A stretch of 64,000 nucleotides of DNA from Rufibacter hautae (GCF_008271695.1 NZ_VKKY01000002.1:1116001-1180000), one strand, 5' to 3'. Shown: positions 40,126 to 49,061, counted from the stretch's first letter. Notes: generated by a model from the letters alone, not told the origin. Numbers and translations are program-made.

Positions 40126-41913
40126 ATGAAAAAATTGATGCTATCGGCTGTATTGGCCGGAGCGCTGCTTTCCTCCTGCCAGAAAAAGGCAGAGACCACC
40201 GCGGCCGCTAACGTGGCCAACAATACGCAGCTTACCACCCTATTTGAGAACTATTGGGAGCAGAACGCCCGGTTCTTTCCGCTGGATGCCACCGCCCAGG
40301 GCGATAACCGGTACAACCACCTCCTGCCCAATGACAACACCCAAGCCTTTCGGGACAGCCTTAAAACCTTCTACCAGCAATACCAAGACAAGTTGCACCA
40401 GTTTAAGCGCGAGGACCTGAACGCCAACGACCAGATCAGCTACGACATTTTTGAGTACGAGACCAAAACCCGCCTGGAAGGACTCCAACGCAACACCTGG
40501 ATGATCCCGTTCCAGCAGTTCTGGGGCTTGCCGCTCACCATGGGCCAACTGGGATCGGGCACCGGAAACCAGCCGTTCAAGACCACCAAGGACTACGAGA
40601 ACTGGCTGGGCCGGGTGCAGGGCTTCACCCTTTGGGCCGATAGCGCTATCAGCAACCTGAGAAGAGGCATGGCGGCCGGGGTGGTGTTGCCTAAACCACT
40701 TGTCACCAAAATGATCCCGCAGATGCAGAGCATGGTGGTCTCTGACCCTACCAAAAGCTTGTTCTACGGACCCATCCAGAATTTCCCCGCCGAGGTTCCG
40801 GCGGCAGACCGGCAGCGCCTGACCCAGGCCTACAAACAAGCCATCAGCACGCAGTTAGTGCCTACGTATCAAAAACTTGCCACTTTTCTGCAGCAGGAAT
40901 ATCTGACTAAATCCCGCACCAACACCGGCATACAGGACATTCCGGGCGGCAAGGACCTCTATACCTACTATGTGAAGTATTGGACCACTACGGACCAGAC
41001 CCCGAACGAAATCTACAAAACCGGCCAGCAGGAAGTAAAGCGCATCCACGGCGAAATGGTGAAGGTGAAAGAACAGGTGGGCTTCAAAGGAACCATGGAG
41101 GAGTTCTTCACTTTCCTCCGCAACGATCCCAAGTTCACGCCTTACAAAAATCCGGAGGAGGTGTTGAATGCCTTCCGCGCTATCCAGGCCAAGATTACTC
41201 CCAACCTCCAGAAGATGTTTGGCCGCACGCCTAAGACTCCGTTTGAGATCCGCCAGACCGAGGCTTTCCGGGCGGCTTCTGCCTCGGCTGAGTACAACCA
41301 GGGCTCGCCAGACGGTTCCCGGCCCGGTATTTTCTACGTGCCTATCTTAGACGCCACCAAGTTCAACACCACCTCGGGCATGGAATCACTGTTCCTGCAC
41401 GAGGCCATTCCGGGCCACCACTACCAGATTTCTTTGCAGCAGGAAAACGAGAATCTGCCTAAGTTCCGTCGCTTCAGCTGGTACGGAGCCTACGGCGAAG
41501 GCTGGGCACTCTACACCGAATCACTAGGCAAGGAATTGGGCCTCTACTCAGATCCGTACCAAAACATGGGCGCCCTGGGTGACGAGATGCACCGGGCCAT
41601 CCGCCTGGTGGTAGACGTTGGCATGCACACCAAAGGCATGACCCGCGAGGAAGCCATCCAGTACATGATGGCCAACGAAGCCATTTCTGAGGAAGGCGCC
41701 ATTGCGGAGATTGAGCGGTACATGGCTATTCCCGGCCAGGCGTTGTCTTACAAGATTGGCCAATTGAAGATCAGGGAACTGCGGGCCAAATACGAGAAAG
41801 AACTAGGCGATCAGTTCAAGCTGGCTTCTTTCCATGATGAACTGCTCAAAGACGGCAACATGCCTTTGAGCGTGTTGGAGAAGAAAATGGACAGCTGGGC
41901 CAAAGCGCAGTAG
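40126..41913 (+). CDS. DUF885-family lipoprotein, putative metallopeptidase
   Basis: 595-residue exported lipoprotein. The signal peptide MKKLMLSAVLAGALLSSCQKK ends in a lipobox with Cys18. The family signature HEAIPGHHYQ (His425-Glu426 ... His431-His432) is present, a zinc-protease-like motif, followed by YGAYGEGWALYTESLG with a second acidic ligand candidate. DUF885 proteins are helical, related to gluzincins, and are probably periplasmic or outer-membrane peptidases; specificity unknown. Length of ~600 is standard. It is monocistronic, ending in a clear terminator at 41973-42006. Confidence 0.9.
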   Translation: MKKLMLSAVLAGALLSSCQKKAETTAAANVANNTQLTTLFENYWEQNARFFPLDATAQGDNRYNHLLPNDNTQAFRDSLKTFYQQYQDKLHQFKREDLNANDQISYDIFEYETKTRLEGLQRNTWMIPFQQFWGLPLTMGQLGSGTGNQPFKTTKDYENWLGRVQGFTLWADSAISNLRRGMAAGVVLPKPLVTKMIPQMQSMVVSDPTKSLFYGPIQNFPAEVPAADRQRLTQAYKQAISTQLVPTYQKLATFLQQEYLTKSRTNTGIQDIPGGKDLYTYYVKYWTTTDQTPNEIYKTGQQEVKRIHGEMVKVKEQVGFKGTMEEFFTFLRNDPKFTPYKNPEEVLNAFRAIQAKITPNLQKMFGRTPKTPFEIRQTEAFRAASASAEYNQGSPDGSRPGIFYVPILDATKFNTTSGMESLFLHEAIPGHHYQISLQQENENLPKFRRFSWYGAYGEGWALYTESLGKELGLYSDPYQNMGALGDEMHRAIRLVVDVGMHTKGMTREEAIQYMMANEAISEEGAIAEIERYMAIPGQALSYKIGQLKIRELRAKYEKELGDQFKLASFHDELLKDGNMPLSVLEKKMDSWAKAQ

Positions 41914-41972
41914 AAGTAAACCCAATTCCTATTCCACAGAAGTTAGAATTCTGACTTTCTCCACCAAAAATT

Positions 41973-42006
41973 AAAAAGCCTGCAGTCACTTCACTGCAGG
42001 CTTTTT
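41973..42006. terminator. Intrinsic terminator of the DUF885 gene
   Basis: A 14-bp perfect stem AAAAAGCCTGCAGT / ACTGCAGGCTTTTT with a 6-nt loop, 60 bp past the stop. Confidence 0.9.
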
Positions 42007-42465
42007 ATTTAACTAAAGAATGATGCTTTGTGAAGCCCCATCAGCTACTCTAAACTGCTTATTTCGGAATCCTTTATAGGGTATTTTTCCGTAGTAATAT
42101 TAACACAGGCAGTGAACCCCCTACACTGCCGGAAAACACCTATAGATAAAGGCTTTATCCAAATAAGAACGCCCTGTTTCTACCTTGGCTTCACCTTAAA
42201 GCTTGCGCTTGTATAGAACTAAAGATTGAAATATTTTCATATATTAGATACATATTCAAAGGGCTCTACTTACACATCAAAATTCATCTTCCACCTTGGT
42301 AGTTATTTATAATAGCAAGTAGAAGAGCCTGAATGAATATCTGGCAGGATTAATGTAAGCCATCTGTCGTTTTTGGCGTATTTTTACAACATCAATCCTT
42401 AACCAGAAAGCTGGAGAAAGGATAATCACCTTAAGTGCAAGTATTTATAGTAGCATTTCGAATTT
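42007..42465. other. Gene-free A/T-rich spacer
   Basis: About 460 bp without a supported gene or RNA. It is A/T-rich, with no strong dyad and no clear TAnnTTTG box; the promoter of the coiled-coil gene must lie in its right part but I cannot place it. Confidence 0.5.
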
Positions 42466-43320
42466 ATGAAGATCGTATACCCTGCCCTGATTGCTTTCTG
42501 TTTGCTGCAGCCCGCTGTGAACGCCACGGCCCAAACCCTGGCCACGCCTCCTGCCAGCAGCAAGCCTGCTGTCGCCAAAGGACAAGATTCTAACCTGGGA
42601 GCGAAAGTCAATGCTATTATAAAGAAGCAGAGTCCCCAAACCACTACCACACCGGTAAAGCCAGGTACGGCGGTTTCTACCTCGGCAGCCACTACCACCC
42701 AAACGCCTACGGGCCAAACCAACCCTACTGCTGCGGCAGCGGGTGCGACGGCAGGTGCTGCGGCGGAGAGCCCAAACAAACCCTCTGCCGTTACCCAGCG
42801 GCTGAGCAAAGTAGACCGGCTTATCATTGAGCGGGAGCAGTTGGTGCTCAAATATGACTACCTCAAAACCCAGAGCAACAATTTCTGGGGCAAGGCCTCT
42901 AAAGAAGACCTGCTGGCTGTGGTAGAAGCCCTCAAAGAAGTTCTGCAGAAAGATGAGCAGATCATTCAGGCGGTAGAGCAGTCTAACCTGGAGACCCGCC
43001 GTGCCATGGCCAAACGGGCCGCTGAATTGGAAGCCGAGTCCAAAAAACTCAACAGCCAGGTACGCGGCGACAAACGCGTCATCACCGACAACATCTACGA
43101 CCTCAAAACCTCCCTGGCCAACGCCCAGAACCTGCTCAGAAACAAAGACCGCAAGGTGAAAGACCTGGAGGAGCAATTGCAGGCGTCTAAAGATGCCCGG
43201 TTTGACCATGACGCCATTGCCGCTTTCTTCGCCATGCTGTGCCTGGTGCTGGTGGGCTATATTGTGCGGCTCCGAGGTCAGTTGGCCAGCAACCGCGATG
43301 CGAAGCGCGTGAAAGCATGA
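42466..43320 (+). CDS. Exported coiled-coil protein with C-terminal membrane helix
   Basis: 284-residue protein of no family known to me. A signal peptide (1-23, ending NATAQ) is followed by an Ala/Thr/Pro/Gln-rich linker (about 25-105), a long helical coiled coil (about 108-240, rich in Glu/Lys heptads such as LKEVLQKDEQIIQAVEQ), a membrane helix (about 248-266, IAAFFAMLCLVLVGYIV) and a short basic tail. It would therefore be a periplasmic coiled coil tethered to the inner membrane. Its stop codon overlaps the start of the zinc-ribbon gene (ATGA), so the two proteins are probably made together. Confidence 0.7.
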   Translation: MKIVYPALIAFCLLQPAVNATAQTLATPPASSKPAVAKGQDSNLGAKVNAIIKKQSPQTTTTPVKPGTAVSTSAATTTQTPTGQTNPTAAAAGATAGAAAESPNKPSAVTQRLSKVDRLIIEREQLVLKYDYLKTQSNNFWGKASKEDLLAVVEALKEVLQKDEQIIQAVEQSNLETRRAMAKRAAELEAESKKLNSQVRGDKRVITDNIYDLKTSLANAQNLLRNKDRKVKDLEEQLQASKDARFDHDAIAAFFAMLCLVLVGYIVRLRGQLASNRDAKRVKA

Positions 43321-43682
43321 GTGAACGCCTGGTGCCCGCGGCCAAATACCTAACCTACACCGAGGCCATCGGGCTGTACAATGCCCTTACCCAGGTGGGC
43401 GTAGTGGCTATGGTCAAAACCTGCGGGCCGCCCAGCCTACCCTTCGGCGATGGGTTGTACTACCAGCTTCAGCTCCAGAAAAAAGACCTCGCGGCGGCTC
43501 AGCCCGTTTTAGAGGAGTTTTCCCAAAAACAAGCTCAAATCAGCGAGGAGGCGCAAACCTGCCCCCATTGCGGCTCCGTATACGTATGGCCTGAGCGCGA
43601 TCTGGCCTGGTGGAAGAAGTTGGTTTACGCCGGCACCACCGTGTACAAGTGCCAGAACTGCAGCCATTCATTCTTTTCATAA
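43317..43682 (+). CDS. DUF2007-like protein with zinc ribbon
   Basis: 121-residue cytoplasmic protein. The N-terminal part (LTYTEAIGLYNALTQVGVVA) looks like a DUF2007 domain, a small alpha/beta fold for which a signalling role has been proposed without proof. The C-terminal part has two Cys pairs, CPHC-G and CQNC, a typical four-Cys zinc ribbon. The start is ATG 43317 (MSERLVPAA), which overlaps the TGA of the previous gene by four bases; an upstream in-frame start at 43239 would lie deep in that gene and is rejected. Translational coupling to the coiled-coil gene is likely. Confidence 0.7.
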   Translation: MSERLVPAAKYLTYTEAIGLYNALTQVGVVAMVKTCGPPSLPFGDGLYYQLQLQKKDLAAAQPVLEEFSQKQAQISEEAQTCPHCGSVYVWPERDLAWWKKLVYAGTTVYKCQNCSHSFFS

Positions 43683-43782
43683 GACATTAGTATTTAAGCG
43701 CTAGATGTTAGAAAGACTGATTCTGGAGAGATATCTAAGAATCCAGTATCCAAAATCTACTATCTAGCGTCTTACCACATAA

Positions 43783-45747
43783 ATGGACAAAATTCTGAAC
43801 GAATTATTAGACGTGCGGGCGCTCCTGAAACTAGAGCAGGACGAGGACCGCAAACAATACCAACTCAAAAACGCCCAGACCAGCATCACCGAGCGCAAGC
43901 GCCTGGGCATCTGCTGGTATCCGGTGAACGTGATCAAACAGCAGGTGGGTTTTGGCAACAAGATGGTGGTGGAACTGGAGCGCATCTCGGGCCGCGACCA
44001 GCTGCACATGTTCCAGGCCGGTTCCTCGGCGGCTCTTTTCACCAACGGCGAAGGCGGTGCCCTCAACGGCGTGGTGCTGGAAGTGAAGCGCAACAAACTG
44101 CGCCTGGCCACTTCCCGCGAAGACCTCCCCGACTGGATTGAAGGCGGCTCGCGCCTAGGCGTGGAATTGACCTTTGACGAGGTGAGTTACCGTGAGATGG
44201 AGTTCGCCCTCATGAAGGTGATGGAGGCGGAGAAAACCCGGTTGGCGCAATTGCGTGATATCCTCCTGGGTGCCGAACCCGCCATCTTCCGCCGCGAGCG
44301 CGAGGTCACCCCCATTCCGGCCCTCAATGACTCGCAGAACGCCGCCGTCAAGAACATGATGCAGGCCAAGGATGTAGCCATCATCCACGGACCTCCGGGC
44401 ACTGGCAAAACCACCACCCTGGTACAAGCCATCCTGAAGACTTTGGAAGCGGGTGAGAAGAAACTGTTGGTCACGGCTCCCAGCAACACCGCCGTGGACC
44501 TGCTCACCGAGAAACTGGCCGAACAAGGCGTGAATGTCATCCGCATCGGGAACCCGTCCAGGGTGTCTGAGGTCCTGCTGGAACACACCCTGGATTCCCA
44601 GATCATGCACCACCGCGAATACAAGCAACTCAAAAAGCTCCGGAAACAGGCGCAGGAATACAAGTCCATGGCGGGCCAGTACAAGCGCAATTTCGGACAT
44701 GAGGAGCGGCAGCAACGCCAGTTCATGAAAGAGGAAAGCAAGCGCATCCTGTCCCAGGCCGATGACATAGAAGATTACATCACCGAGGATCTGCTGGACC
44801 ACGTGGAGGTAATCACCTGTACGCTGGTGGGCTCTGCGAACCGGGCCATTCGCCACCTGCAGTACGACACCGTGTTCATTGACGAGGCCGCACAGGCCCT
44901 GGAACCCGCCTGCTGGATTCCCATCACCCGGGCAAACCGCGTGGTGCTGGCCGGCGACCACCACCAGTTGCCGCCCACCGTCAAATCCATGGCTGCCGAG
45001 CGCGGCGGACTGGCCAGAACCCTGTTTGAGAAGTGCATTGAGCGCCAACCCGAGACCGCCGTCATGCTCACCACCCAGTACCGCATGCACGAGCACATCA
45101 TGGGCTTCTCCAACGGGCAGTTTTACCGCGGCGAGCTGCAGGCCCACCAAAGCGTGGCCTCTGCCACCCTGCCCGACGTACACCCGGTGTTCCAGCCCGG
45201 ACTCATTGTGGAGTTCATTGACACGGCCGGCTGCGGCTTCAATGACCAGACCATTGGCGAGGGCAGCAGTACCGCCAACCCCGAGGAAGCCGATGTCCTG
45301 ATCAAGCACCTGGTGAACCTGCTCATGCCGTATGAACCCGTGGGCAAGGACGAGGAACTCCCCGAGAAACCGTTGCGCATCGGGATTATTTCGCCGTACC
45401 GCGCCCAGATCAACTACCTCAATGATCAGGTAGAGCATCAGCCCAAACTGGCGGCCATGCAGGCGCGCCGGCAACTCTCGGTGGGGACGGTAGACTCTTT
45501 CCAGGGCCAGGAGCGCGACATTATCTACATCAGCATGGTGCGCAGCAACCCTGAGGGAGAGATAGGTTTCCTGGCGGATATCAGGCGGATGAACGTGGCC
45601 ATGACCAGGGCCAAAAAGAAGATGGTGATTGTGGGCGACAGCGCCACGCTGGGGCAGCACCCCTTCTACCAGGAATTCCTGACATACGCCGAGAACATTG
45701 GGGCTTACCGCAGCGCCTGGGAACTGCTTTCCACCGACCCTGAATAA
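43783..45747 (+). CDS. IGHMBP2/SMUBP2-like superfamily 1 helicase
   Basis: 654-residue Upf1-like SF1B helicase acting on DNA or RNA. An N-terminal OB-like part (1-190) precedes motif Q/I: NDSQNAAV and IHGPPGTGKTTTL (about 200-212), motif II VFIDEAAQALEPACWIPI (near 366), motif III VVLAGDHHQLPPTV, motif IV region QYRMHEHIM, motif V GTVDSFQGQERDIIYIS, and motif VI NVAMTRAKKKMVIVGD. The C-terminal R3H and zinc-finger domains of human IGHMBP2 are absent, as usual in bacteria. In vivo role unknown. Its 3' flank has a hairpin with a palindromic core. Confidence 0.92.
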   Translation: MDKILNELLDVRALLKLEQDEDRKQYQLKNAQTSITERKRLGICWYPVNVIKQQVGFGNKMVVELERISGRDQLHMFQAGSSAALFTNGEGGALNGVVLEVKRNKLRLATSREDLPDWIEGGSRLGVELTFDEVSYREMEFALMKVMEAEKTRLAQLRDILLGAEPAIFRREREVTPIPALNDSQNAAVKNMMQAKDVAIIHGPPGTGKTTTLVQAILKTLEAGEKKLLVTAPSNTAVDLLTEKLAEQGVNVIRIGNPSRVSEVLLEHTLDSQIMHHREYKQLKKLRKQAQEYKSMAGQYKRNFGHEERQQRQFMKEESKRILSQADDIEDYITEDLLDHVEVITCTLVGSANRAIRHLQYDTVFIDEAAQALEPACWIPITRANRVVLAGDHHQLPPTVKSMAAERGGLARTLFEKCIERQPETAVMLTTQYRMHEHIMGFSNGQFYRGELQAHQSVASATLPDVHPVFQPGLIVEFIDTAGCGFNDQTIGEGSSTANPEEADVLIKHLVNLLMPYEPVGKDEELPEKPLRIGIISPYRAQINYLNDQVEHQPKLAAMQARRQLSVGTVDSFQGQERDIIYISMVRSNPEGEIGFLADIRRMNVAMTRAKKKMVIVGDSATLGQHPFYQEFLTYAENIGAYRSAWELLSTDPE

Positions 45748-45780
45748 ATCCTTTGGCGCGGCTGCCACGTTAGAGGCAAT

Positions 45781-45826
45781 AAAGGGACTTTTTCAAAAAC
45801 GAGCCCAAAACCGATGGTCTCCCTTT
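45781..45826. terminator. Hairpin with palindromic core (repeat copy 14)
   Basis: AAAGGGA (45781-45787) pairs with TCCCTTT (45820-45826), followed by TT; the 32-nt loop includes GACTTTTTCAAAAACGAGCC overlap (45786-45805). It lies 34 bp beyond the helicase stop. Confidence 0.55.
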
Positions 45827-45903
45827 TTGGCCCCGGCCGAAATGCGTGATACTTTCCGCTGAATTTCTACCTTTACATCTATCAACCATAAACGGTTCAC
45901 CAA

Positions 45904-46416
45904 ATGAAAATAGAAGAGAACAAAGTGGTGTCGCTCACCTACGAGCTACGTGTTACCGACGAAGAAGGCGAAGACACCCTGGTGGAAACCGCCGACGAAG
46001 AAAATCCGATGGTCTTTTTGTTTGGTGTGAGCGGTCTGCCTGAGAAATTTGAGCAGGAACTGGAAGGCAAAGCTGCGGGTGACACATTCAAATTCACCGT
46101 GGCCTCTGATGAAGGATACGGCGACCTGGACGAGTCTGCCATTGTACCCGTACCTAAGAACGTGTTTGAGGTAGACGGCAAAATTGACGAGGATATGGTG
46201 CAGGTAGGCAACTACATTCCCATGTCTGACAACGAAGGCAACCACATGCAGGGCCGCATTGTAAGCGTGGAGCAAGACCACGTACTCATGGACTTCAACC
46301 ACCCACTTGCCGGCATGGACATGCACTTTGAAGGCAAAGTGATCAGCGTACGCGAAGCCACCAAAGAAGAAATCTCCCACGGCCACGTGCACGGCGAAGG
46401 CGGGCACCACCATTAA
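45904..46416 (+). CDS. slyD: SlyD-like FKBP-type peptidyl-prolyl isomerase
   Basis: 170-residue cytoplasmic prolyl isomerase and chaperone. It contains an FKBP core (KIEENKVVSLTYELRVTDEEGEDTLVET) interrupted by an insert-in-flap chaperone domain (about 65-130), with conserved LPEKFEQELEGKAAGD and GNHMQGRIVSVEQDHVLMDFNHPLAGM. The C-terminal tail HGHVHGEGGHHH is His-rich and may bind nickel, shorter than the Escherichia coli tail. Proposed roles are folding and nickel supply to hydrogenase; no hydrogenase genes are here. A strong terminator follows. Confidence 0.93.
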   Translation: MKIEENKVVSLTYELRVTDEEGEDTLVETADEENPMVFLFGVSGLPEKFEQELEGKAAGDTFKFTVASDEGYGDLDESAIVPVPKNVFEVDGKIDEDMVQVGNYIPMSDNEGNHMQGRIVSVEQDHVLMDFNHPLAGMDMHFEGKVISVREATKEEISHGHVHGEGGHHH

Positions 46417-46470
46417 TATTCAACCAGTAACCACAAGAAACCAAGTTGTTTCTAATCTGGTAATATAAGC

Positions 46471-46512
46471 AAACAGAACAGCCAACCTTAATGGGTTGGC
46501 TGTTCTGTTTTT
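46471..46512. terminator. Intrinsic terminator of slyD
   Basis: 17-bp perfect stem AAACAGAACAGCCAACC (46471-46487) with its complement (46494-46510), 6-nt loop, then TT. A palindrome copy follows directly. Confidence 0.9.
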
Positions 46513-46541
46513 AAGGCTTTTTCAAGAAACTGGCCTTTAAA
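46513..46541. repeat. Dispersed palindrome, copy 15
   Basis: GCTTTTTCAAGAAACTGGCC (46516-46535) then TTTAAA; abuts the slyD terminator. A weaker copy AAAAATTTCAAAAACGTGCC lies at 46870-46889. Confidence 0.55.
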
Positions 46542-46954
46542 TAAAAACGGTTCAAAACCCTTTTAGCATCCTCTCTTTAACTCGTCCTCCACAAGTTTAT
46601 ATTGCTTCAGGGTGCCAGCATTGTCAATTGAAAGTTTCAGTGCGCGTTTGTAGTTCTAAAGACTAAGTTTAAGGAAGTTAAAGCCAAAAATGATGTTGGA
46701 AGTGATGGAAGTTTTAGACTCCAAAGTTGCAATGGCAAAGCGTCTGTACATCACAGTCTTCCCATAATGCTTCTTTCCTTCTCAAGACCATGTGTTTTGT
46801 TTTTGGTCACTAAAAAATTATAAAAACCGATGGATGATATGGAGTACAACTGGTGCTTTGTTTCAGTGGAAAAATTTCAAAAACGTGCCAAAAAGAAACA
46901 CCCGTAACTTCCTTAGAAAAGCTCCTATTAAGGTCCATGAGTTCCTCTTTTCAA
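46542..46954. other. Gene-free spacer of about 410 bp
   Basis: No gene is supported. An open frame beginning at 46792 runs antisense into the AcpH-like gene and has a composition unlike a protein. Apart from a degenerate palindrome at 46870-46889 I see nothing. Confidence 0.45.
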
Positions 46955-47542
46955 TCAGGATAAAAGAATTACTTCTTTCTGAACGTAGTGCTGAAGCTCT
47001 GGGAAAAACCGCTCGAACTCCAACTGGTAGAACGAATAATTTAGGAGTAGCTCCTCTCCTGCAGTTTCCATCCCAGAGTCAAACTTTGCCCGTGAACTCA
47101 GGCCCTGGAGCGCCCTGGTAATGCCTTCTATTTGAGCATACGAAACTAGCCAGTTGTGGCGCACCATGTACGGCAAAAAATGGTGCACCCTTTCGGGTAG
47201 CAGCTCAGGGCGGGCTTGTACCTGGGCATAGGCTAATTGGGCGAAATCTGGTAAGGGCTGCGGGCTGAAGGCCTGGAAATTGGCCGCCAAAAAATGGTCA
47301 TAGTAGACATCGGCGACTACGGCGGCGTACTTCCTGAATTTAGGCCTTAACCGCTCTTTCGTTTCTGCCACAATGGGGTGCGAATCAGTGAAGGAGTCTA
47401 TGAGGCGGTGTAGCCTGATGCCCTGCTGCACGCGGTCTGGGTAAAGCAGGGTCTGGGCCCCGCGCACGCTGTCGGCAATGAAGTTTCCCAGGCGCAGGTC
47501 CTCATCGTCACCAGATAGAAATAAATGGGCCAGGTAATTCAA
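46955..47542 (-). CDS. ACP phosphodiesterase-like protein (AcpH)
   Basis: 195-residue protein of the AcpH (HD-related) family, which hydrolyses the phosphopantetheine arm from acyl-carrier protein. It begins MNYLAHLFLSGDDEDLRLGN, the typical N-terminus, and keeps FIADSVRG, GIRLHRLIDSFTDSHP and VADVYYDHFLA, which together supply the metal-binding His and Asp residues. The start codon is TTG (complement of 47540-47542), fixed by the family N-terminus. It is monocistronic. A candidate -7 box TACCTTTG (complement of 47559-47566) is only 17 bp upstream. Confidence 0.85.
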   Translation of the reverse strand: MNYLAHLFLSGDDEDLRLGNFIADSVRGAQTLLYPDRVQQGIRLHRLIDSFTDSHPIVAETKERLRPKFRKYAAVVADVYYDHFLAANFQAFSPQPLPDFAQLAYAQVQARPELLPERVHHFLPYMVRHNWLVSYAQIEGITRALQGLSSRAKFDSGMETAGEELLLNYSFYQLEFERFFPELQHYVQKEVILLS

Positions 47543-47558
47543 GGCATCGGGTTTAAAC

Positions 47559-47566
47559 CAAAGGTA
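47559..47566 (-). promoter_or_regulatory. Candidate -7 box for the AcpH-like gene
   Basis: TACCTTTG on the minus strand fits TAnnTTTG, 17 bp before the TTG start; no -33 TTG at the normal spacing. Confidence 0.3.
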
Positions 47567-47661
47567 CGTATTCTGGTTATGAAAAGACGATTGGCCGCAA
47601 AAAGAACCCTAGGCGGATGCCACCCGTATTCCTGTAAAGCATTTATTGACCTCATCTAACT

Positions 47662-48165
47662 ATGGAAAATCAACAAAGCGAAAAACAGGGCGACTTGAAA
47701 GCCCTTATAGACAAGATCAAAGACATTGACACGGCTATGTTCAGCACCGTGGAGCCCGATGGCACCATCCGGTCGCGGCCCATGCGCCACATGACGGTGC
47801 AGCAAGATGGCACCATCTGGTTTTTCACCGGCTATGAGTCAGGCAAATCACACGAGATAAAGCAGGACAGCCACGTGAACCTGAGCTACGCAAAACCCAA
47901 TGACACCCTGTATGTGTCCGTATCTGGCCATGCGCAGGTGCTGCGGGACCAGCAGAAGATTGACGAACTCTGGAACCCAGCCCTGAAAGCCTGGTTCCCC
48001 GAAGGAAAGGATGATCCAAACATTGGGCTCATCAAAGTGACCATTGACCAGGCCGAGTACTGGGATACGCCCAACAGCGCGGTGGTTCACCTCTTCGGCG
48101 TGGTGAAGGCGGCGCTCACCGGCGAGCCGGCCAGGCCAGGCGAAAACAAAAAGATCAATTTGTAG
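47662..48165 (+). CDS. Pyridoxamine 5'-phosphate oxidase-like general stress protein
   Basis: 167-residue split-barrel flavin-binding protein of the PNPOx-like general stress group. It shows IDTAMFSTVEPDGTIRSRPM, IWFFTGYESGKSHEIK and VNLSYAKPNDTLYVSVSG, all typical, and WNPALKAWFPEGKDDPNIGLIKV near 105-128. These proteins bind FMN, FAD or F420 but usually lack the residues for true pyridoxamine phosphate oxidation. A stress role is inferred from the family. It is divergent from the AcpH-like gene and ends in a terminator. Confidence 0.88.
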   Translation: MENQQSEKQGDLKALIDKIKDIDTAMFSTVEPDGTIRSRPMRHMTVQQDGTIWFFTGYESGKSHEIKQDSHVNLSYAKPNDTLYVSVSGHAQVLRDQQKIDELWNPALKAWFPEGKDDPNIGLIKVTIDQAEYWDTPNSAVVHLFGVVKAALTGEPARPGENKKINL

Positions 48166-48175
48166 TTCTGTTAAG

Positions 48176-48200
48176 AAAGGGAGTTTCGGCTCCCTTTTTT
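48176..48200. terminator. Intrinsic terminator of the PNPOx-like gene
   Basis: AAAGGGAG / CTCCCTTT with a 6-nt loop and TTT tail, 11 bp past the stop. Confidence 0.85.
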
Positions 48201-48232
48201 CATGCCTGCGCGGGTGTTTGTTTGGCTTCCGA

Positions 48233-48265
48233 TTTTAGGCTACTTTTAAGAAAACAGGCGTAAAA
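48233..48265. repeat. Dispersed palindrome, copy 17
   Basis: GCTACTTTTAAGAAAACAGG (48239-48258), flanked by TTTTAG and CGTAAAA. It lies 20 bp before the CrtA-like start, so it may affect that gene's translation. Confidence 0.6.
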
Positions 48266-48285
48266 CCTTCATTACATATCCTTGC

Positions 48286-49011
48286 TTGGCACCTCCCGCT
48301 CCTTCTGCTCCCGCCCATACCACCCTTTCCCTGTTTGGCGTGAAGCCCGGCCATTGGCGCTGGGGATTGGCCCAGATGGGTACCTCCCTCCCAGCGCTGC
48401 AGAAGGTAAAAGGCCTCAGTTTTTATAAGCTGTTGGGCAGCGGCCAGGGCCGAGGCTTCAGCCTTAAGCCCAACTGGTACCGCTACGGCTTTATGGCTAC
48501 CTGGGAGAGCCCGGCCGCGGCCGAAGACTTTTACCAGGGCCACCCCCTGCTGGAAGAATACCGCCAGCACACCTTTGAGCAGTACACTCTGGCCTTGCGT
48601 CCGCTGCAGGCGCACGGCCTGTGGAGCGGCCGCAATCCATTCACCCAGGAGACCCATCCCTCCCCGGTAAACGCGCCCATCGCTGTGCTTACCCGGGCCT
48701 CTATCCGCCTGACGAAAGCCATCGATTTTTGGAAAAACGTGCCAAAAGCCAGTGCCAGCCTAGATCATGCGGAGGGACTATTGGGCTCCATCGGGTTGGG
48801 TGAGGCTCCCTTTGTCCGGCAGGCTACCTTCAGCCTCTGGCGTGATGAGGCCACCATGAAAGCCTATGCTTACCGGATGGCCGAGCACCGTGAGGTTATC
48901 AAACGCACCCGCACCCAGGGCTGGTACTCAGAGGAGCTGTTCGCGCGTTTTACGCCGCTCTCCAGCCAAGGCACCTGGAACGGCGAAGATCCGCTTGCCG
49001 GGTTGCTGTAG
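48286..49011 (+). CDS. CrtA-like carotenoid (spheroidene-type) monooxygenase
   Basis: 241-residue protein resembling the spheroidene monooxygenase (CrtA) family. Typical segments are TLSLFGVKPGHWRWGLAQMG, AIDFWKNVPKAS, LGEAPFVRQATFSLW and HREVIKRTRTQGWYSEELFARF. CrtA adds a keto oxygen to acyclic carotenoids in purple bacteria; in Bacteroidetes homologues the substrate is uncertain. No ATG or GTG fits: TTG 48286 is the best initiator, giving a Pro/Ala-rich N-terminus. A palindrome copy lies in the leader and a second sequence of the same pattern is inside the gene at 48724-48747. The closest carotenoid-like partner is at 9777-11282. Confidence 0.78.
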   Translation: MAPPAPSAPAHTTLSLFGVKPGHWRWGLAQMGTSLPALQKVKGLSFYKLLGSGQGRGFSLKPNWYRYGFMATWESPAAAEDFYQGHPLLEEYRQHTFEQYTLALRPLQAHGLWSGRNPFTQETHPSPVNAPIAVLTRASIRLTKAIDFWKNVPKASASLDHAEGLLGSIGLGEAPFVRQATFSLWRDEATMKAYAYRMAEHREVIKRTRTQGWYSEELFARFTPLSSQGTWNGEDPLAGLL

Positions 49012-49015
49012 ATTT

Positions 49016-49061
49016 AATATAAAAAGCCTTGTACAAAAATTTGTACAAGGCTTTTTATATT
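49016..49061. terminator. 22-bp perfect hairpin with 2-nt loop
   Basis: Arms 49016-49037 and 49040-49061 are exact complements around AA; core GCCTTGTACAAA. It begins 5 bp past the CrtA-like stop and ends in T-rich sequence. It has no palindromic core of the dispersed type. Confidence 0.9.

Noticed and set aside
42445-43209. 254-codon frame opposite the coiled-coil gene
   Set aside because: The plus-strand gene has a signal peptide, coiled coil, membrane helix and a coupled downstream gene; the antisense frame has none.
43699-43769. CGCTAGAT / ATCTAGCG inverted words between the zinc-ribbon and helicase genes
   Set aside because: An 8-bp stem over a 55-nt loop is too weak for a terminator, and the words look like simple repeated sequence.
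44155-45768. 537-codon open frame opposite the IGHMBP2-like helicase gene
   Set aside because: It mirrors a helicase gene with all motifs, is His/Gly/Leu-rich with no domain, and comes from the codon bias of the real gene.
46792-47121. 109-codon frame before and across the AcpH-like gene
   Set aside because: Second half is antisense to a recognisable gene and the first half has no protein-like pattern.
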